From assembly GCF_022581195.2 (NCBI RefSeq), contig NC_061472.1, positions 7,750,001 to 7,814,000 on the forward strand: a stretch of DNA of 64,000 nucleotides, read 5' to 3'. Origin of the DNA: Helicoverpa zea (Eukaryota; Arthropoda; Insecta; Lepidoptera; Noctuidae). Made by a program: the position numbers and the translations under genes. The notes beneath the pieces were generated by a model. That model did not search any database. It was not told the DNA's origin and saw only the letters and a program-made list of their open reading frames with translations. Within the stretch, counting starts at the first letter, position 1. Every line of letters starts with the position of its first letter. Below are positions 43,612 to 54,354 of the stretch, piece by piece.

Positions 43612-43806
43612 TGCAATGTGGGGGTACCGAGTACTAATTCACGAATCCTGGCATGGTCGCCATGCAATGTGGGGAGTTATTGGTGATAAATGATAGAGAC
43701 GTGTTGCTATGTCTAAGGCGTATATTGTACTGTCTTCATTAACCTAAGCTTAATACTAAGTACATGTATATAGATAGATCGGGAGTAAGGTCGGCTACAC
43801 ACTACA
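43612..43806 (-). repeat. 5' LTR of the non-autonomous element
   Basis: 195 bp, identical to the other LTR. The internal copy of the junction sequence is at 43648-43674. Confidence 0.95.
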
Positions 43807-43843
43807 GGTTCTTTACCCACTAGGCCACCACGACATTTAAAGG

Positions 43844-44157
43844 AAAATTGAATAAAATTGTAAATAATGTCTAGCATCTTAAAGTTGATTTTCCATTTTC
43901 AACACCTTCAAGCACAAATGACATTAGAAAAAAATCCTGAATTATTCTAAATGAGTACGTCTGAAGATTCCATAAAACGTCTTCAATCCCTCTTTTCTAG
44001 TATTACTCACATTAAATGAATTCTCTCTCCATCCCGGCTCGGCTCGAATAATCCTTCTTAACAAAATATCTTTATAAAATGTGGAAATGAGAGAATTACG
44101 CAGGATTCGCGGAACAAGAAAGTTGGCTTAGCTAAAAAACGTGTACCTACTTTAATT
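43844..44157. other. Non-coding, nothing recognised
   Basis: AT-rich spacer between the SINE and the LINE tail. No repeat match. Confidence 0.5.
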
Positions 44158-44353
44158 TTTATTTTATTTATTTATTATATATTTTATTTATTTATTATAT
44201 ATCACAAATGTAGCCTTATCTTATGTGCTAAGCCCCACAAAACCGTTGTATTGGTTTGACTGTGGGGTCAGTGAGTATCCTTAATAACAATTTTTACTTA
44301 TAACTAAATACTATATAGATAATTTAACTTGCAATTACATATACATATAAATC

Positions 44354-45925
44354 TTAAATAATTTCTAAATAATATAATTTTAATTTACGCTTGAATCTTG
44401 TAGTATTAGTTTCACTCCTTATGTCTGCCGGCAGACTATTTAATAGATAAGGTATTCTCTTTTTTAATGTTCTGTCACCAAAGTAGTTGGTGACTCTGGG
44501 TACATTAAATCTACCAGCAGCCATAGATCGTGTATTATGGTTGTTCTTTACATAAGTTAAGTTATGCTCTTGGATACAGTGGTGGTTAACTAATAAAAGA
44601 TATCTATGTTTAAGAGTAATCGGTAAGATTTTGCATATTTTAAATAATTTTCTATAGTCTCCTTTACAGCTGCTTTTAGTTTTTTTAGTAACAAGTAGTT
44701 TTAAAAATCTAATTTGAAGGGCTTCCAGTTTATCTAAGTTAGTTTTGAATGTTAAACCATAGCTGTCAAGAGCATAGCTCATAATGGAATCGACTAATGA
44801 CATATAAATACATCTTAAAACATTAATAGGCACTTTAAAGCTTAGGTGGTACATTTTACTCAATAATATTCTTAGCTTATTAGAAATGTAGTCTACATGT
44901 TGTGACCAGGAAAATTTATCATCTATTCTCACGCCCAGGTAAGTAACACAATTAACTCTTTCAATAGGTTTACATTTACAGTCCAGTAAGTTATTATGGT
45001 GACATGTATAATCATGGGTAAATAAGGGTGGAGTCACACTATTAGATTGCAAATATGGTGAATGAATTAACATTAGTTTAGTTTTACTGGCATTTAATAT
45101 AATGCCATTGTCATGCGACCATTTAACAACAGCGTCTATATCTTGTTGAACTAACTCACAGATATCGTCTATGTTAGCTCCAGAGCGAAGTATGCACAGG
45201 TCATCTGCGAACATATATGCAGAACAATGCTGCAGCACTCGGCATAGGCTGTTCACGTGCATAAGGTAACAAATCGGTCCACATCCAGAGCCCTGAGCCA
45301 CCCCGCTCCGCACCTCGACTCTGTCGCTAAGAGTATCCTCCACCTTCACACGGTAGGAGCGCGCGGTGAGGTAATCACGAAACCATGGATTAAGTGGTTC
45401 TCTCACCCCACACTCCTCCATTGCATTTAGGATGGTATCAAACTGCAAAGTGTCGAATGCTTTTTTGTAGTCAAAAAATATTGTAATAACAATTTTTTTG
45501 TTTTCTAAGTAACTGTTTATTTCGTCAGTGAATTTTGCAAGCAATGTATTTGTACTTTTCCCTTTTAAAAAACCGTGTTGACACTCGTTAATAATATTAT
45601 TTGTTTGTAGGTAGTTACTTAATTGATTAACTATGCACTTTTCAATGATTTTATCTATGCTAGATAAAATGGAAATAGGTCTATAGTTTGAGACATTTTT
45701 GCGATCACCCTTTTTATGAATTGGGCGGACTATTGCCTCTTTAAGCTTATTAGGAAATTTGTATTTTTTTACAGTTAGGTTTATAAGTTTGGCTAAAACG
45801 GGGCTTACTTTATCAATAATTATTTTAAGGTCGGACATTCGTACAAGGTCGCTTCCCGGTGACTTATTTACATTCATGTTGTTATAATTATGTTTTTGAC
45901 GTATTTCGGGCTCACTGGTTGCCAT
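44354..45925 (-). pseudogene. LINE reverse transcriptase (ORF2, 3' part)
   Basis: 523 codons from the formal ATG. RT motifs: VRPIHKKGDRKNVSNYRPIS (block 1-2), F151-D152 in FFDYKKAFD, SGVAQGSGCGP, and FADD at 239-242. A thumb region and C-terminal part follow up to the stop. The register differs from the endonuclease frame upstream; both overlap at 45874-45925. All catalytic residues are kept, so only the frameshift and the large insertion break it. Confidence 0.9.
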
Positions 45926-47109
45926 CTCATGGACATGTCCGAGGTTTTTACATAAGTCTGCCTATCCAACCAAATGTCATGACACTTATGTTTTATTTCT
46001 TCTATTTCTCTATCGAAGGTAGACGCAAAATTATTACTTATGTCAATAATACTGTCTTGTCCGTTCATGTTTGATATAATCAAATCATCAACAGATTGCT
46101 TATTGTTTCCTAACATCGTATTTATCCTTTCCCATATTTTTTTAATGTTTTTATTACACTCTAATATACAATTTTTATCATATATATTTTTACTTTTTAT
46201 AATAGCTTTTTGGCATTTGTTCCTAAATGTATAATTAAGTCTCTTTAACATATTCTTTGGTTCATTTGTCCATAACTCAAATAACCTATCTTTTTCTTTT
46301 ATCATAAACTTTAATTTGTTGTCAATCCATTTTTTGTTATTCCTGTAACTGTTTGAAACACGTTTATTTACATAGCAGTCTTTATAAATATCCACGAATA
46401 TTTGTTTAAATGCTTTATACAATGCAATAGGACATTCTAATGCCATAAGGCGGTCAAAATCAGTGCTTAACAATTTTTCTCGAACTTTGTTATTGTCGAG
46501 AACGCGCTTAGAGGTCACGCGTCGTGGCAGTGACGATTGAGCATCGCCCGTCGGCGATGCGCGTCTCCACTGCACATTAGCAGAAACGAAATAATGATCT
46601 GCTATTTTTTGTTTTATTACAGCTGAATGCATGACGGCGTTATTTGCTCGAATATAAATATGATCAAGACAAGACTGAACTGGTTTTCCTGAAACAATTT
46701 CCTTTCTAGTAATATCATTTATGCACTTTATGAATCCGTGTTCAGATAAGAGATTTTCGTAAGATATTACTAATTTATCATGGCAGTTTAACAAATTTAT
46801 GTTTATGTCCCCGCAGAAAATTACTTTAGAATCTTTAGGTATCTTTTCAATAAGGCTTCGAAATTCATCTATAAATTGGTTTAATTTAGTCTGTTTATTA
46901 ATTCGGGGTGGTCTGTATATTGCTAATAAATATATTGTTTCATTATTGTACTGGAGTGTAATGGAGACGCACTCCGCCGAACGCATGCCTGTGGACTGTG
47001 ACAAGTCACACATACGCGCACTCAAACATTCTCGCGTGTACACCAATACACCTCCACCTCTTCGACCCGGTCGCGTAAACGTGTTTACATTATAGCCTTT
47101 TATTGAAAA
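45874..47109 (-). pseudogene. LINE endonuclease domain (ORF2, middle part)
   Basis: Apurinic-type endonuclease: RPGRRGGGVLVYTRE, then IFCGDININL (catalytic Asp/Asn), SCLDHIYIR and ADHYFV (the usual SDH box reads ADH). The frame is open from the insertion border at 47109 to a stop at 45874. The following linker leads to RT after a frameshift. Confidence 0.88.
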
Positions 47110-47449
47110 CTAGCTGTTGCCCGCAACTTCGTCTGCGTGGGCAATATAGAATAGTCAAAATACTACTTATCCCGTAGGTGCATTCTTTCACGTGACAGTA
47201 TAATTAGGATAAGCACTTAGCAGTCGCATAGATTCATTGATCAAGGTTGTGTTGTGGATGTGACCATTTATCTAAACAAAAGAAGTAAAGTTTGTGACGT
47301 TGTGAATATCTCTGGATCCAGTCAGCCAATTTGGAAAATTATAACGTATGGTGCGTAAGTAATTTTCACAGGAAACAGTTATAATCTATGTCTATATGCT
47401 TTGAGTGTGACAAAGCTGTCATTTGTACATTTTCTGCAGCTGCTGCGAC

Positions 47450-47640
47450 TAATCAGAAGCCAGAAAGTCTGTCAGTCTTACCATGGATATCGTCTTGTGT
47501 AGTTGACTGGATTGAAGGTAGCTAGATAGGTAGTCGCTCCAAGCAAAATATTGGTACTCAAACAGATTCGGTGACTGGAAGCCCAACACCAACATAGTTG
47601 GGGAATAGCTGGATGGATGATAAAATGAGTCATCATCATC
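47450..47640 (+). mobile_element. Degenerate SINE (second tail type)
   Basis: AGAAGCCAGAAAGTCTGTCA, GATAGGTAGTCGCTCC, GGTACTCAAACAGATTCGGT and AACACCAACATAGTTGGGG follow the order in the minus copy at 32997. It ends in ATCATCATC. Head lost. Confidence 0.7.
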
Positions 47641-47744
47641 AGCAGGCGCATAGGGTAGGATAGTTTCACTACTGGGAAGAAACACTTGTATGACGGGGAT
47701 TTTCTGTGCACTTACTCACTATGGTAAGGCTGACCCCACATTAG

Positions 47745-48025
47745 GCGTGCGCGATCCTCGGGCGTGTGAGTAGCGCGGGCGTCGCGAGCGCGCTGCGTGA
47801 ACGTCGCGTTTTGCTGCCCTGCGGCATGTGCACGCGAGCACGCGGCGCTCGAGTTGCGTTCTTACCCCTTCGCCCGCTATCCCCGCCGCCCGCTAAACGC
47901 CTTAGCAGTTAAACGTCAAGGAGAGCGGCGCGTGCGCGACGCGAGCGCGCTGTAGGTAAATGCCGCAGGGCAGCAAAACGCGACGCACGCGCGGCGCCCG
48001 CGCTACTCACACGCCCGAGTTCGTA
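47745..48025. mobile_element. GC-rich inverted-repeat element A
   Basis: The left arm (47757-47827: CTCGGGCGTGTGAGTAGCGC ... TTTTGCTGCCCTGCGGCAT) is complementary to 47960-48019 (ATGCCGCAGGGCAGCAAAAC ... ACTCACACGCCCGAG). The left arm has about 11 extra bases. The centre is also GC-rich. Likely a MITE or fold-back element; family unknown. The long open frames here are GC artefacts. Confidence 0.75.
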
Positions 48026-48115
48026 CTTGAAACCTGCAGTTTTGCCAAGGTTTTCAAAATGTACACTTGCAATTTGTCATTTCTTGGTGGAGCCAGCAAA
48101 TCGAAAGAAACATAC

Positions 48116-48546
48116 GGCCTCTGCCTCGAATTTTGCGGGCAGCGGGGCGGCGGCGGCGGCGGCGCGGGAGCGGCAGGATCTTACGCGTATAATCAAATGG
48201 ACCGGCCCTCGAATACAGCGGCGCGGGAGCGGCGCGGCGGCGGGCAATGAGCGGTGCGCTCCATTCAAGCGGCGACCGCCGCGTCGGGCGTCTGCATTGT
48301 AGGCATAGTGTTATACATTTTTTTTGTGACTTATCAAAATGTCTTAGGACGTGCAAGAGCTAATTATTTCGGCCATCTTTGATAGGACACCCATATGGAA
48401 CAGCAAACACAATAGAACACAACACTACACTGCTATAGTGCCGCGCGATCTGCCCGCTAGTTTCGAGAACAGGTATGCGTTGCCCGCCCCGCTCCCGCGC
48501 CGCCGCCGCTGCCGCCCCGCTGCCCGCAAAATTCGAGGCAGAGGCC
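48116..48546. mobile_element. GC-rich inverted-repeat element B (431 bp)
   Basis: The arms 48116-48172 (GGCCTCTGCCTCGAATTTTG, then a GCGGCGG run) and 48490-48546 are near-perfect complements of 55-57 bp. The arms define both ends. The GGC runs differ by one or two changes. Non-coding; the predicted Arg/Ala-rich frames are artefacts. Confidence 0.8.
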
Positions 48547-48638
48547 TAAGTGTTGTATACTGTGCGTCACTACCGCACACACCGGGAAAATTTCGCTCTT
48601 GCGGATGACGTTTATATACCATATTTTGTGTCACACAG

Positions 48639-48970
48639 GACGACAGTATCCACCGAAACACTTTCAAAGATCTGATGAACGAACAAATCAGACCTGACTT
48701 GGTCACCTGGGACCAATCAGAGCTCTATGAAGCGCTCATATGCTTTGGCTCCTACTGTTATTGCGGTTTCTGAAAATTTATTCACCTCATTCAACGATGA
48801 ATGTAATTCTGATGGTACTATTAAGAACACTTGCTTAGCGCAGAAGCTGACGTTGGCAGGTCGACTCTTTTGACTTCTCGAATAGGATACCATTAGTTTT
48901 TGTGCAATGCACACCTGTAATGCATGCTGGATTTGCAACAGAAAACAATTCTGTCTTTGTGATTGAATGA
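48639..48970 (+). pseudogene. Frameshifted coding remnant, unknown protein
   Basis: Three successive plus-strand segments read like protein in registers that shift by one each time: 48639-48773 (DSIHRNTFKDLMNEQIRPDL), 48736-48873 (APTVIAVSENLFTSFNDECN) and 48887-48970 (IPLVFVQCTPVMHAGFATEN). The first follows TTTTGTGTCACACAG, which would do as a splice acceptor. I do not recognise the family. It may be a decayed transposon or host exon; the minus frame at 48717-48938 is its shadow. Confidence 0.4.
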
Positions 48971-50097
48971 CATCAAACGTAGTTTTATATAAAAGGTGTT
49001 TTTTTAGACTTGGCTCGGGTCCTACTGAGACTGTTCGTAATCGTGACCAGTGTATTTGCGATCAGAAGTTGAAAGTAAGCATGTCTCTGGTATGCGATGC
49101 GTAATTTGTACGTTTTCAGACGCATAAAGCATTTTACGTGAGTATGGTATTAAATCGAGAAAGCTCCCATTTCTTATCTGCACTTTGTATCTGGGCTTGT
49201 TCTTAAAGCTACAGAATCCTACATTACCTACCTACCTCACGCTTAGCAGGGCTTGCGAGAGACAGATCCTCATTTCTTCTAGGATTAAGTTTACATATTT
49301 TGCATCAGAAAAAATACTTAAGGTCTACTTAATACTACTCACTCAAAGTAATTTGTTTTAAGGCCACCACATTAGTGGAAGATAAGCTAAACTATGTTTA
49401 TGAAAAAATCCTGATATGAACTCCATCTGTAACTTCAAATGATAATTAATTGTTATACTAAAGTCATCATTTTTGACATAATGTTCAAAAAATTATTTAG
49501 ATGGCACCGTTTTAAATTTGGCTGAGAACTATTAATTTTCCTTTCATCAAGGTAATAATTGTAATTGGATTTTGATGTGGCACGGCAAACTGACAAACAC
49601 TATTGAAATGTCTATCGAAAAATTACACTACGTGTTAAAATATGGTGAATTACGGAAAATAAACAACTCCATCTGTTGAAATAATAATCCTCTATAAAGA
49701 ATGTATGGTAATTTATTGTCATTTACCACCTCGCTCCTTTGTCAAATTTTATGTATTTTATTTAACACAGATTACCACAGATGGAGCTACTTTAACCTTG
49801 GCTAAACAAAATTTTAATTTTTTTTTTCTTCCAAAGTTACTTATGAAGGTGTGATTTTCTGTGTAAAGATTAATAGGCCGATCAACTAATATAAGTACAA
49901 CATTCAAATGTACAGTTTTGACAAACAGATTGCGTGTCGTAATATTTTACATCTTGAATTCACAAAATTAATCATATCTTTTGATAGAGTGAATCGATTT
50001 CGATGAAACAAAAACTAAGTAATACCCCAAGTTACGTAGAATTTTTGTATATAAGCATTGTCTGCATTGAATTCGTAGATTTTACGTGAATCCCGAA
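48971..50097. other. Body of the RTE-type insert, non-coding
   Basis: AT-rich. CTCCATCTGT occurs at about 49423 and again at 49669, and CAGATGGAGCT on the other strand at about 49778, which suggests internal repeats of the family. No coding frame. Confidence 0.45.
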
Positions 50098-50151
50098 CGA
50101 ACAAACAGATAAACAGATAAACAGACAAACAGACAAACAGACAAACAGACA
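50098..50151 (+). repeat. (ACAAACAG)n microsatellite
   Basis: About six units of AAACAGA(T/C). Such runs are the usual companion of the RTE-type tail. Confidence 0.85.
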
Positions 50152-50248
50152 AAAATGACAAAAATGATGGAAATGGGTTCTGTTAGTTATCCTTTAACAT
50201 GCTGGCTATTTTTTTTGTCAATTTCTTCAATGTACAAAAATTACTTTT

Positions 50249-50560
50249 CTACAGATTTATTATATGTATAGATAATGACACTAAGTCGTGACTAATATTA
50301 GGTTCAGTTAGAACTATAACATCTAGTTTATCTAAACAGTAATTTATAGTTAAAAGCAGTTCACTGAAGTTTTTTTTTAGGGAACGAATGTTAACATGTA
50401 AAATACATAGTCCTTTACTGTGTACAATTGAACATATCCAATTACTTAGGTCACTAGTACAGGTGTAGTTTACAATATCATCCAATATCATTAACATGGT
50501 TATTATACTTCTTTTGGGTTTGTGACCTTGTAATAAATACTCTCTTTAAAGATAAAGTTT
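50249..50560 (-). pseudogene. LINE endonuclease N-terminus (ORF2 start)
   Basis: The frame reads GLCILHVNIRSLKKNFSELL and LDVIVLTEPNI, the first strand and first metal-binding Glu of LINE endonucleases. It runs from an ATG at 50497, with an open upstream extension, down to 50273 where the insertion begins; the codons after that belong to the insert. Confidence 0.85.
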
Positions 50561-50580
50561 TGTTACAAGAAATTGTTTAG

Positions 50581-51369
50581 TGTCATGTAAACCATTTTAT
50601 TTGATATTATATATTTTAAGAAAGAACTGTAGCGCTAAAACCCCGATTCATCGAAATTTTGTATCTTTTTTACCCTCGTCTATCGCGATGGCTGCAAAAG
50701 CATGCACACTCCTAATTTGAAGATCTTTGACTGTCCTTACAGGACGTTGGAAACCCAAATATCTAAAGGAGTATTGTTTTACCTAGCAACTAGGTTGCGC
50801 ATTCAGACAGACAGTAGCTTCGTGTAAAATACCAGTATTCAGTTGCAATGGCTTGGCTTGACCAATCCATGATTCATTGTGTGAGTGTTCGAAATAATTA
50901 GAACTAACTTTAGTCAACTGTCAAGAGTCATCTTTGGACCTCAACCATATCAAAAACAATTTTAATAGGTACTTCACTTTTCATTTTGAGCAAAGTCATC
51001 TTTTTATTTAGATATCGATAGTAATAAAACCAGCTAAAAAGACAAACGCCTCGTCTGTAAAAACTTGCCTAGCCTTTTCTCAGAAGCAAAAGCCTTTTTT
51101 ATCTGAACAGTTCAGAACAAAACGGTTATGGCCAGCAAACGGACACCTGTGACTCCTAAAAAGTACCGTCTACGATGTAATTTGGGATTAAACCGGGATT
51201 TTCCACGTGTAAGTCGAAATGTCCGGGAAATTGAGGCCTTACGTGCTCTAACTGTATTTGTTTGTTAAGGATCTACATATAATATGTACACCTTAATCTA
51301 TTTAGACCAGTTTTCACTTACCAACATCTGATTATGGAACTATTTTCCTCAATGACACGTTTATAATAA
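50581..51369. other. Non-coding, nothing recognised
   Basis: No domain-bearing frames and no matched repeats. Confidence 0.5.
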
Positions 51370-51547
51370 ACTAGCTTTTGCCCGCGATTTCACCCGCGGC
51401 CCGTAGCCGGATGGTGACAAAACTATCCTAAAATCTTCTCCCGGGTCTAAGTTATCTCCCCTCTAATTTTCAGCCAAATCGGTCAAGCCGTTTTCATGTT
51501 ATGTCGTGACAACGGAAAGCGGGTTTCATTTATATATATATAGATTA
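51370..51547 (+). mobile_element. RTE-type repeat (short copy, plus)
   Basis: ACTAGCTTTTGCCCGCGATT at the left, AATCGGTCAAGCCGTTTTCA in the middle, and a TATATATATATAGATTA end. 178 bp. Confidence 0.8.
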
Positions 51548-51689
51548 AGACCTACAATTCTTTAACATGGTTGAACAAAACACAAGATTCCAGAAAATTC
51601 CAGGTAAATAGTGAAAAAAGTTATAGTTTAATCAACCTTTTACGAAAACGTCTTGTCGGTGATATTACACAATTATTATAGGTATTTGA

Positions 51690-51785
51690 CTGTCTGTTTG
51701 TTTGAACGCGCTAATCTAAGCAAATATGACTAGTCGTATTTTAAAAGAAACCCTCGAAATGTTATAGGCTACTTTTTATTGGACA
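51690..51785 (-). mobile_element. RTE-type fragment (minus)
   Basis: GTTTGTTTGAACGCGCTAAT then GTTATAGGCTACTTTTTAT match the copy at 57811 in the same order. Confidence 0.65.
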
Positions 51786-52052
51786 GTGCAAATAATTCCA
51801 CGAATTCATGTTACATACTTTTTCAAATAGAAATATCATGTTATCTGAAACAAACAAATCTCTATTTTCTCTCAAAGCAATTAACTAACAAAAACAAACG
51901 CTAGCTAAAAAAGTTTTGAATAAAAAACATCTGAAAATAAAAACCTCTACATGTTTTGCTACTACGCATTTCTTATAAAATATATTATGATTAATAGGTA
52001 CTTCGAAATTCTTCTTTAAGTACTCATTGTGTGTATAAGAACTTCATTTAAA

Positions 52053-52195
52053 ACTAGCTGTTACCCACGGTTTCACCCGGGCCAATTCTACTACACATAG
52101 TACTTTCCTACCTATGGGTGACAAAGGCAATATTTTATCCAGGTGCGGGAAATAGTTCCCTCGGGACGCAGGTGAAACCGCAGGCGTTACCTAGT
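52053..52195. mobile_element. Head-to-head inverted RTE-type copy
   Basis: The left arm ACTAGCTGTTACCCACGGTT (TCACCC) and the right arm, read in reverse complement, ACTAGGTAACGCCTGCGGTT (TCACCT) are the same family end in opposite orientation, about 100 bp apart. The right arm also keeps CCCGAGGGAACTATTTCCCG (minus). Confidence 0.75.
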
Positions 52196-53840
52196 CCTGT
52201 ATAATATGAGATACTACCTACTTGAATTATATGACAAACACGTGGTCTTAGCATAAGGTATGTATGCCAAGGTCAAGAGAAGGTTCCTTCTCTTCAATTA
52301 TGTGTGAAATGCTCCACATAGTTAGACAGCTTGGTTTATTGACCTATTTTGGTATTGAACGCAAGAATTTATTAACGTGGATAACCCATTTTGGATCATA
52401 CTCTGTTATGTATATTTACATTAATTTTATAAAGCGCACTAAGTACCGCTGACAGTCGGGTTCCACAATGTAACGCAAAGGGTTACCGAATGTTTTGTGC
52501 AGTTGAAAGCTGTTTTCAAGGGAAAACACCGTTGTTTGTTTGACAGCGACTGTCAAATACACCAAAAAACGGCCGGATTATACCTTTCAAAATACGGAGA
52601 CATAGACGAAGAATTATAAGACGTTCCCATCCACGGACCGACCGCGTGAAGCATTGCTTGCGTTGTGCTGTTGTTGTTTAAATCTATCGACTACTAGGGT
52701 TGTAACATAGCCACGAGCACCTTAATACCCTCTATTATAATATTAAATCTCCACTCTAATTGGAACTCCCCAGTGTCCTGGCCAAGTAAACTATGTCGCT
52801 ACAAGGTGCGATGTTCATGCATTATGTATGCTAAGGTCAAGTACCTGCCGAATAATTGATGAAGCATTTACGGTTTAGCGCGAAATGTTGCCAGTATTCT
52901 CATGAATTTAATTCTAGTATTCTATCTGTGGATAATCTTGGATAGACCTGCTTTGTAAGTGTGAAGGTTTATTATTATAAGCTGTTTTCTGCGGTTAGAC
53001 CCTTGTCAAGTGGCAACTCCTTTGTATTCCTAGATTAAAAGTAGTTTGTAGCGTTCCTCGATAAATGGGTTATGTAAGACTGAATTTATGAATTTATGAC
53101 AGTGGACCAGTTCTTGAGTTTAGCATGTTAAAAGGTGCCTTAAAAAAAACATACTCTTCATCTTGAAATTACTTGGAAGAATTTATGTTAATTTTGTAGA
53201 TTTGAGAATGCCTCAAACAAACACATGTAAACAAAAACTTTATTCACACTACAAAATTTGAATCTCAAAAGAAATTAAACCATTCTCCATCAACTAAACT
53301 AAATGAACATTAACCCTAAGATAACTAAAACAAGTTACCCTTATCCTATATTAAAAACCGTAGCTAAGTTCCTCGCAAGTTTATACCCAACTAAGACTGG
53401 TGTATAAACATGTCTTATCAACGAGAGTTAACAAGGAAACCGGACTACCTACTGTACTATATAACTATATACACTATAGTATATCTATATACTTGTTTGT
53501 ATACTTAATGTATGTGAGTAACGAGGCAAAGCATGATGCTTCGTGTAGAACGGTTACAGGAAAATTAGTGTTATATTTTTCGTGGAAGGAAATAATTTTT
53601 ATTTTTAAGATTTTTATATTGTGTCTATATTAGTGTGCTAAAGGAAAGACCTGTTTCTTTTTATTTTTGACAGGACTTAGCTAGTAGTAACGTGGGTTAG
53701 ACACTAACTCTATCCCAATATCCACGTAGTAGATAAAGAAAGAATATTCTGAGGTCGTATTTTTTATATCGATGTGTAAAATCCGTAAGAGTTGAAGTAC
53801 GTACTATCAGTTTTATGGTATTCAAAATATTTATGACGGT
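52196..53840. other. Non-coding, nothing recognised
   Basis: Frames at 52264-52452 and 53400-53633 lack support. TTATGACGGT at 53831-53840 is the left target duplication of the next SINE. Confidence 0.5.
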
Positions 53841-53960
53841 ATTAATTAATCATCATCATCTTTCGAGCCTTTTCCCCACTATGTTGGGGTCGGCTTCCAG
53901 TCTAACGGGAAGTAGCTGAGTACCAGTGTTTTACAAAGAGCGACTGACCTATCTGACCTC
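53841..53960 (-). mobile_element. 5'-truncated SINE with 10-bp TSD
   Basis: The target duplication TTATGACGGT is at 53831-53840 and 53961-53970. The content is only the 3' part of the SINE type at 32997 (plus: AGCCTTTTCCCCACTATGTT, then GGTCGGCTTCCAGTCTAACG, then CTATCTGACCTC). The head is missing, as after incomplete reverse transcription. Confidence 0.93.
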
Positions 53961-54167
53961 TTATGACGGTTTTTAATGTTTTTGGTTAAGTAGATACAAC
54001 TGAAATAGGTATTTATTTAAGGTGTTTAACGTATAACATCTACATTGGACATTGAGGTCAACTTCCCAAACAAACTAGATAAGTTTGTCGATGCTCCTAA
54101 CTTTGTCCTTTGTAGTGAATACACACGGACATACTACGAAAACTCGATATGTTTTCATTGTTGATAA

Positions 54168-54354
54168 TAACTTTTTTACCGGTTTTACCCGGGACCCAGG
54201 GAACTTCTTTCAGTATCCGGACAAAATACTGGTACTCGGGGATAGTCTAGCTTCCCAATAGTGAAATTTTCAACTCAATACAGTAAAACCGGAGCTTTCA
54301 GGGTATACAAAACGAACAAACAAACAAAAAGTCTGGTGTATTATATTAGTATAC
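54168..54354 (+). mobile_element. RTE-type repeat (plus)
   Basis: ACCGGTTTTACCCGGGACCC, then a GAACAAACAAACAAAAA run and TATTATATTAGTATA at the end. Diverged in the middle. Confidence 0.65.

Larger units (their letters stand above)
40016..43806 (-). mobile_element. Non-autonomous LTR element (3791 bp)
   Basis: Two identical 195-bp LTRs, TG...CA ends, and a 4-bp duplication GGTT (40012-40015 and 43807-43810). Orientation is minus: the sequence next to the right LTR reads TGGCGACCCTGCC on that strand (primer site) and the one next to the left LTR reads CGGGGGAGG (purine tract). No protease, RT or integrase is present. The only coding unit is an ORF1-like gene which has its own poly(A) end, so it is probably a nested retroposon. 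Movement would need enzymes from another element. Confidence 0.92.
39733..43835 (-). mobile_element. tRNA-derived SINE interrupted by an LTR element
   Basis: The body and tail are at 39733-40015; the first 30 bp of the head lie at 43807-43835 (TTTACCCACTAGGCCACCAC on plus). TTTAAAGG flanks both ends (39725-39732 and 43836-43843). The tail type is that of 20511 (minus: GAGGAGGCCTGTGCCCAACA). The LTR element sits between them with GGTT duplicated, so the SINE is older than the LTR element. Confidence 0.9.
47110..50272 (+). mobile_element. RTE-type non-autonomous repeat with later insertions
   Basis: Starts CTAGCTGTTGCCCGCAACTT, passes through GTGACGTTGTGAATATCTCT and a tetranucleotide-like CAAACAGA array, and ends in TTTATTATATGTATAGAT, the family's 3' end. 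It has been enlarged by a SINE piece, two GC-rich inverted-repeat elements and a decayed coding stretch. It interrupts the LINE. No clear target duplication remains, apart from one or two A residues. Confidence 0.65.
44158..50580 (-). mobile_element. LINE (Jockey/CR1-like group), split by a 3.2-kb insertion
   Basis: The 3' part (44158-47109) holds RT and most of the endonuclease, then an AT-rich tail of two 21-bp units (44161-44203). The start of the endonuclease ORF is at 50273-50560. The protein fragments are consecutive and the reading frame is continuous if 47109 is joined to 50273, so this was one element. One internal frameshift lies near 45880-45895. The clade is uncertain: the endonuclease-RT order and FADD box fit Jockey, CR1 or Rex-like LINEs. 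Confidence 0.85.

Noticed and set aside
47960..48608. Arg/Ala/Gly-rich open frames on both strands
   Set aside because: They lie in GC-rich inverted-repeat elements, where stop codons are rare.
47110..50272. Helitron as the identity of the insertion (CTAG at the start)
   Set aside because: No 3' hairpin plus CTRR end is seen; the right end matches the RTE-type TATAGAT end.
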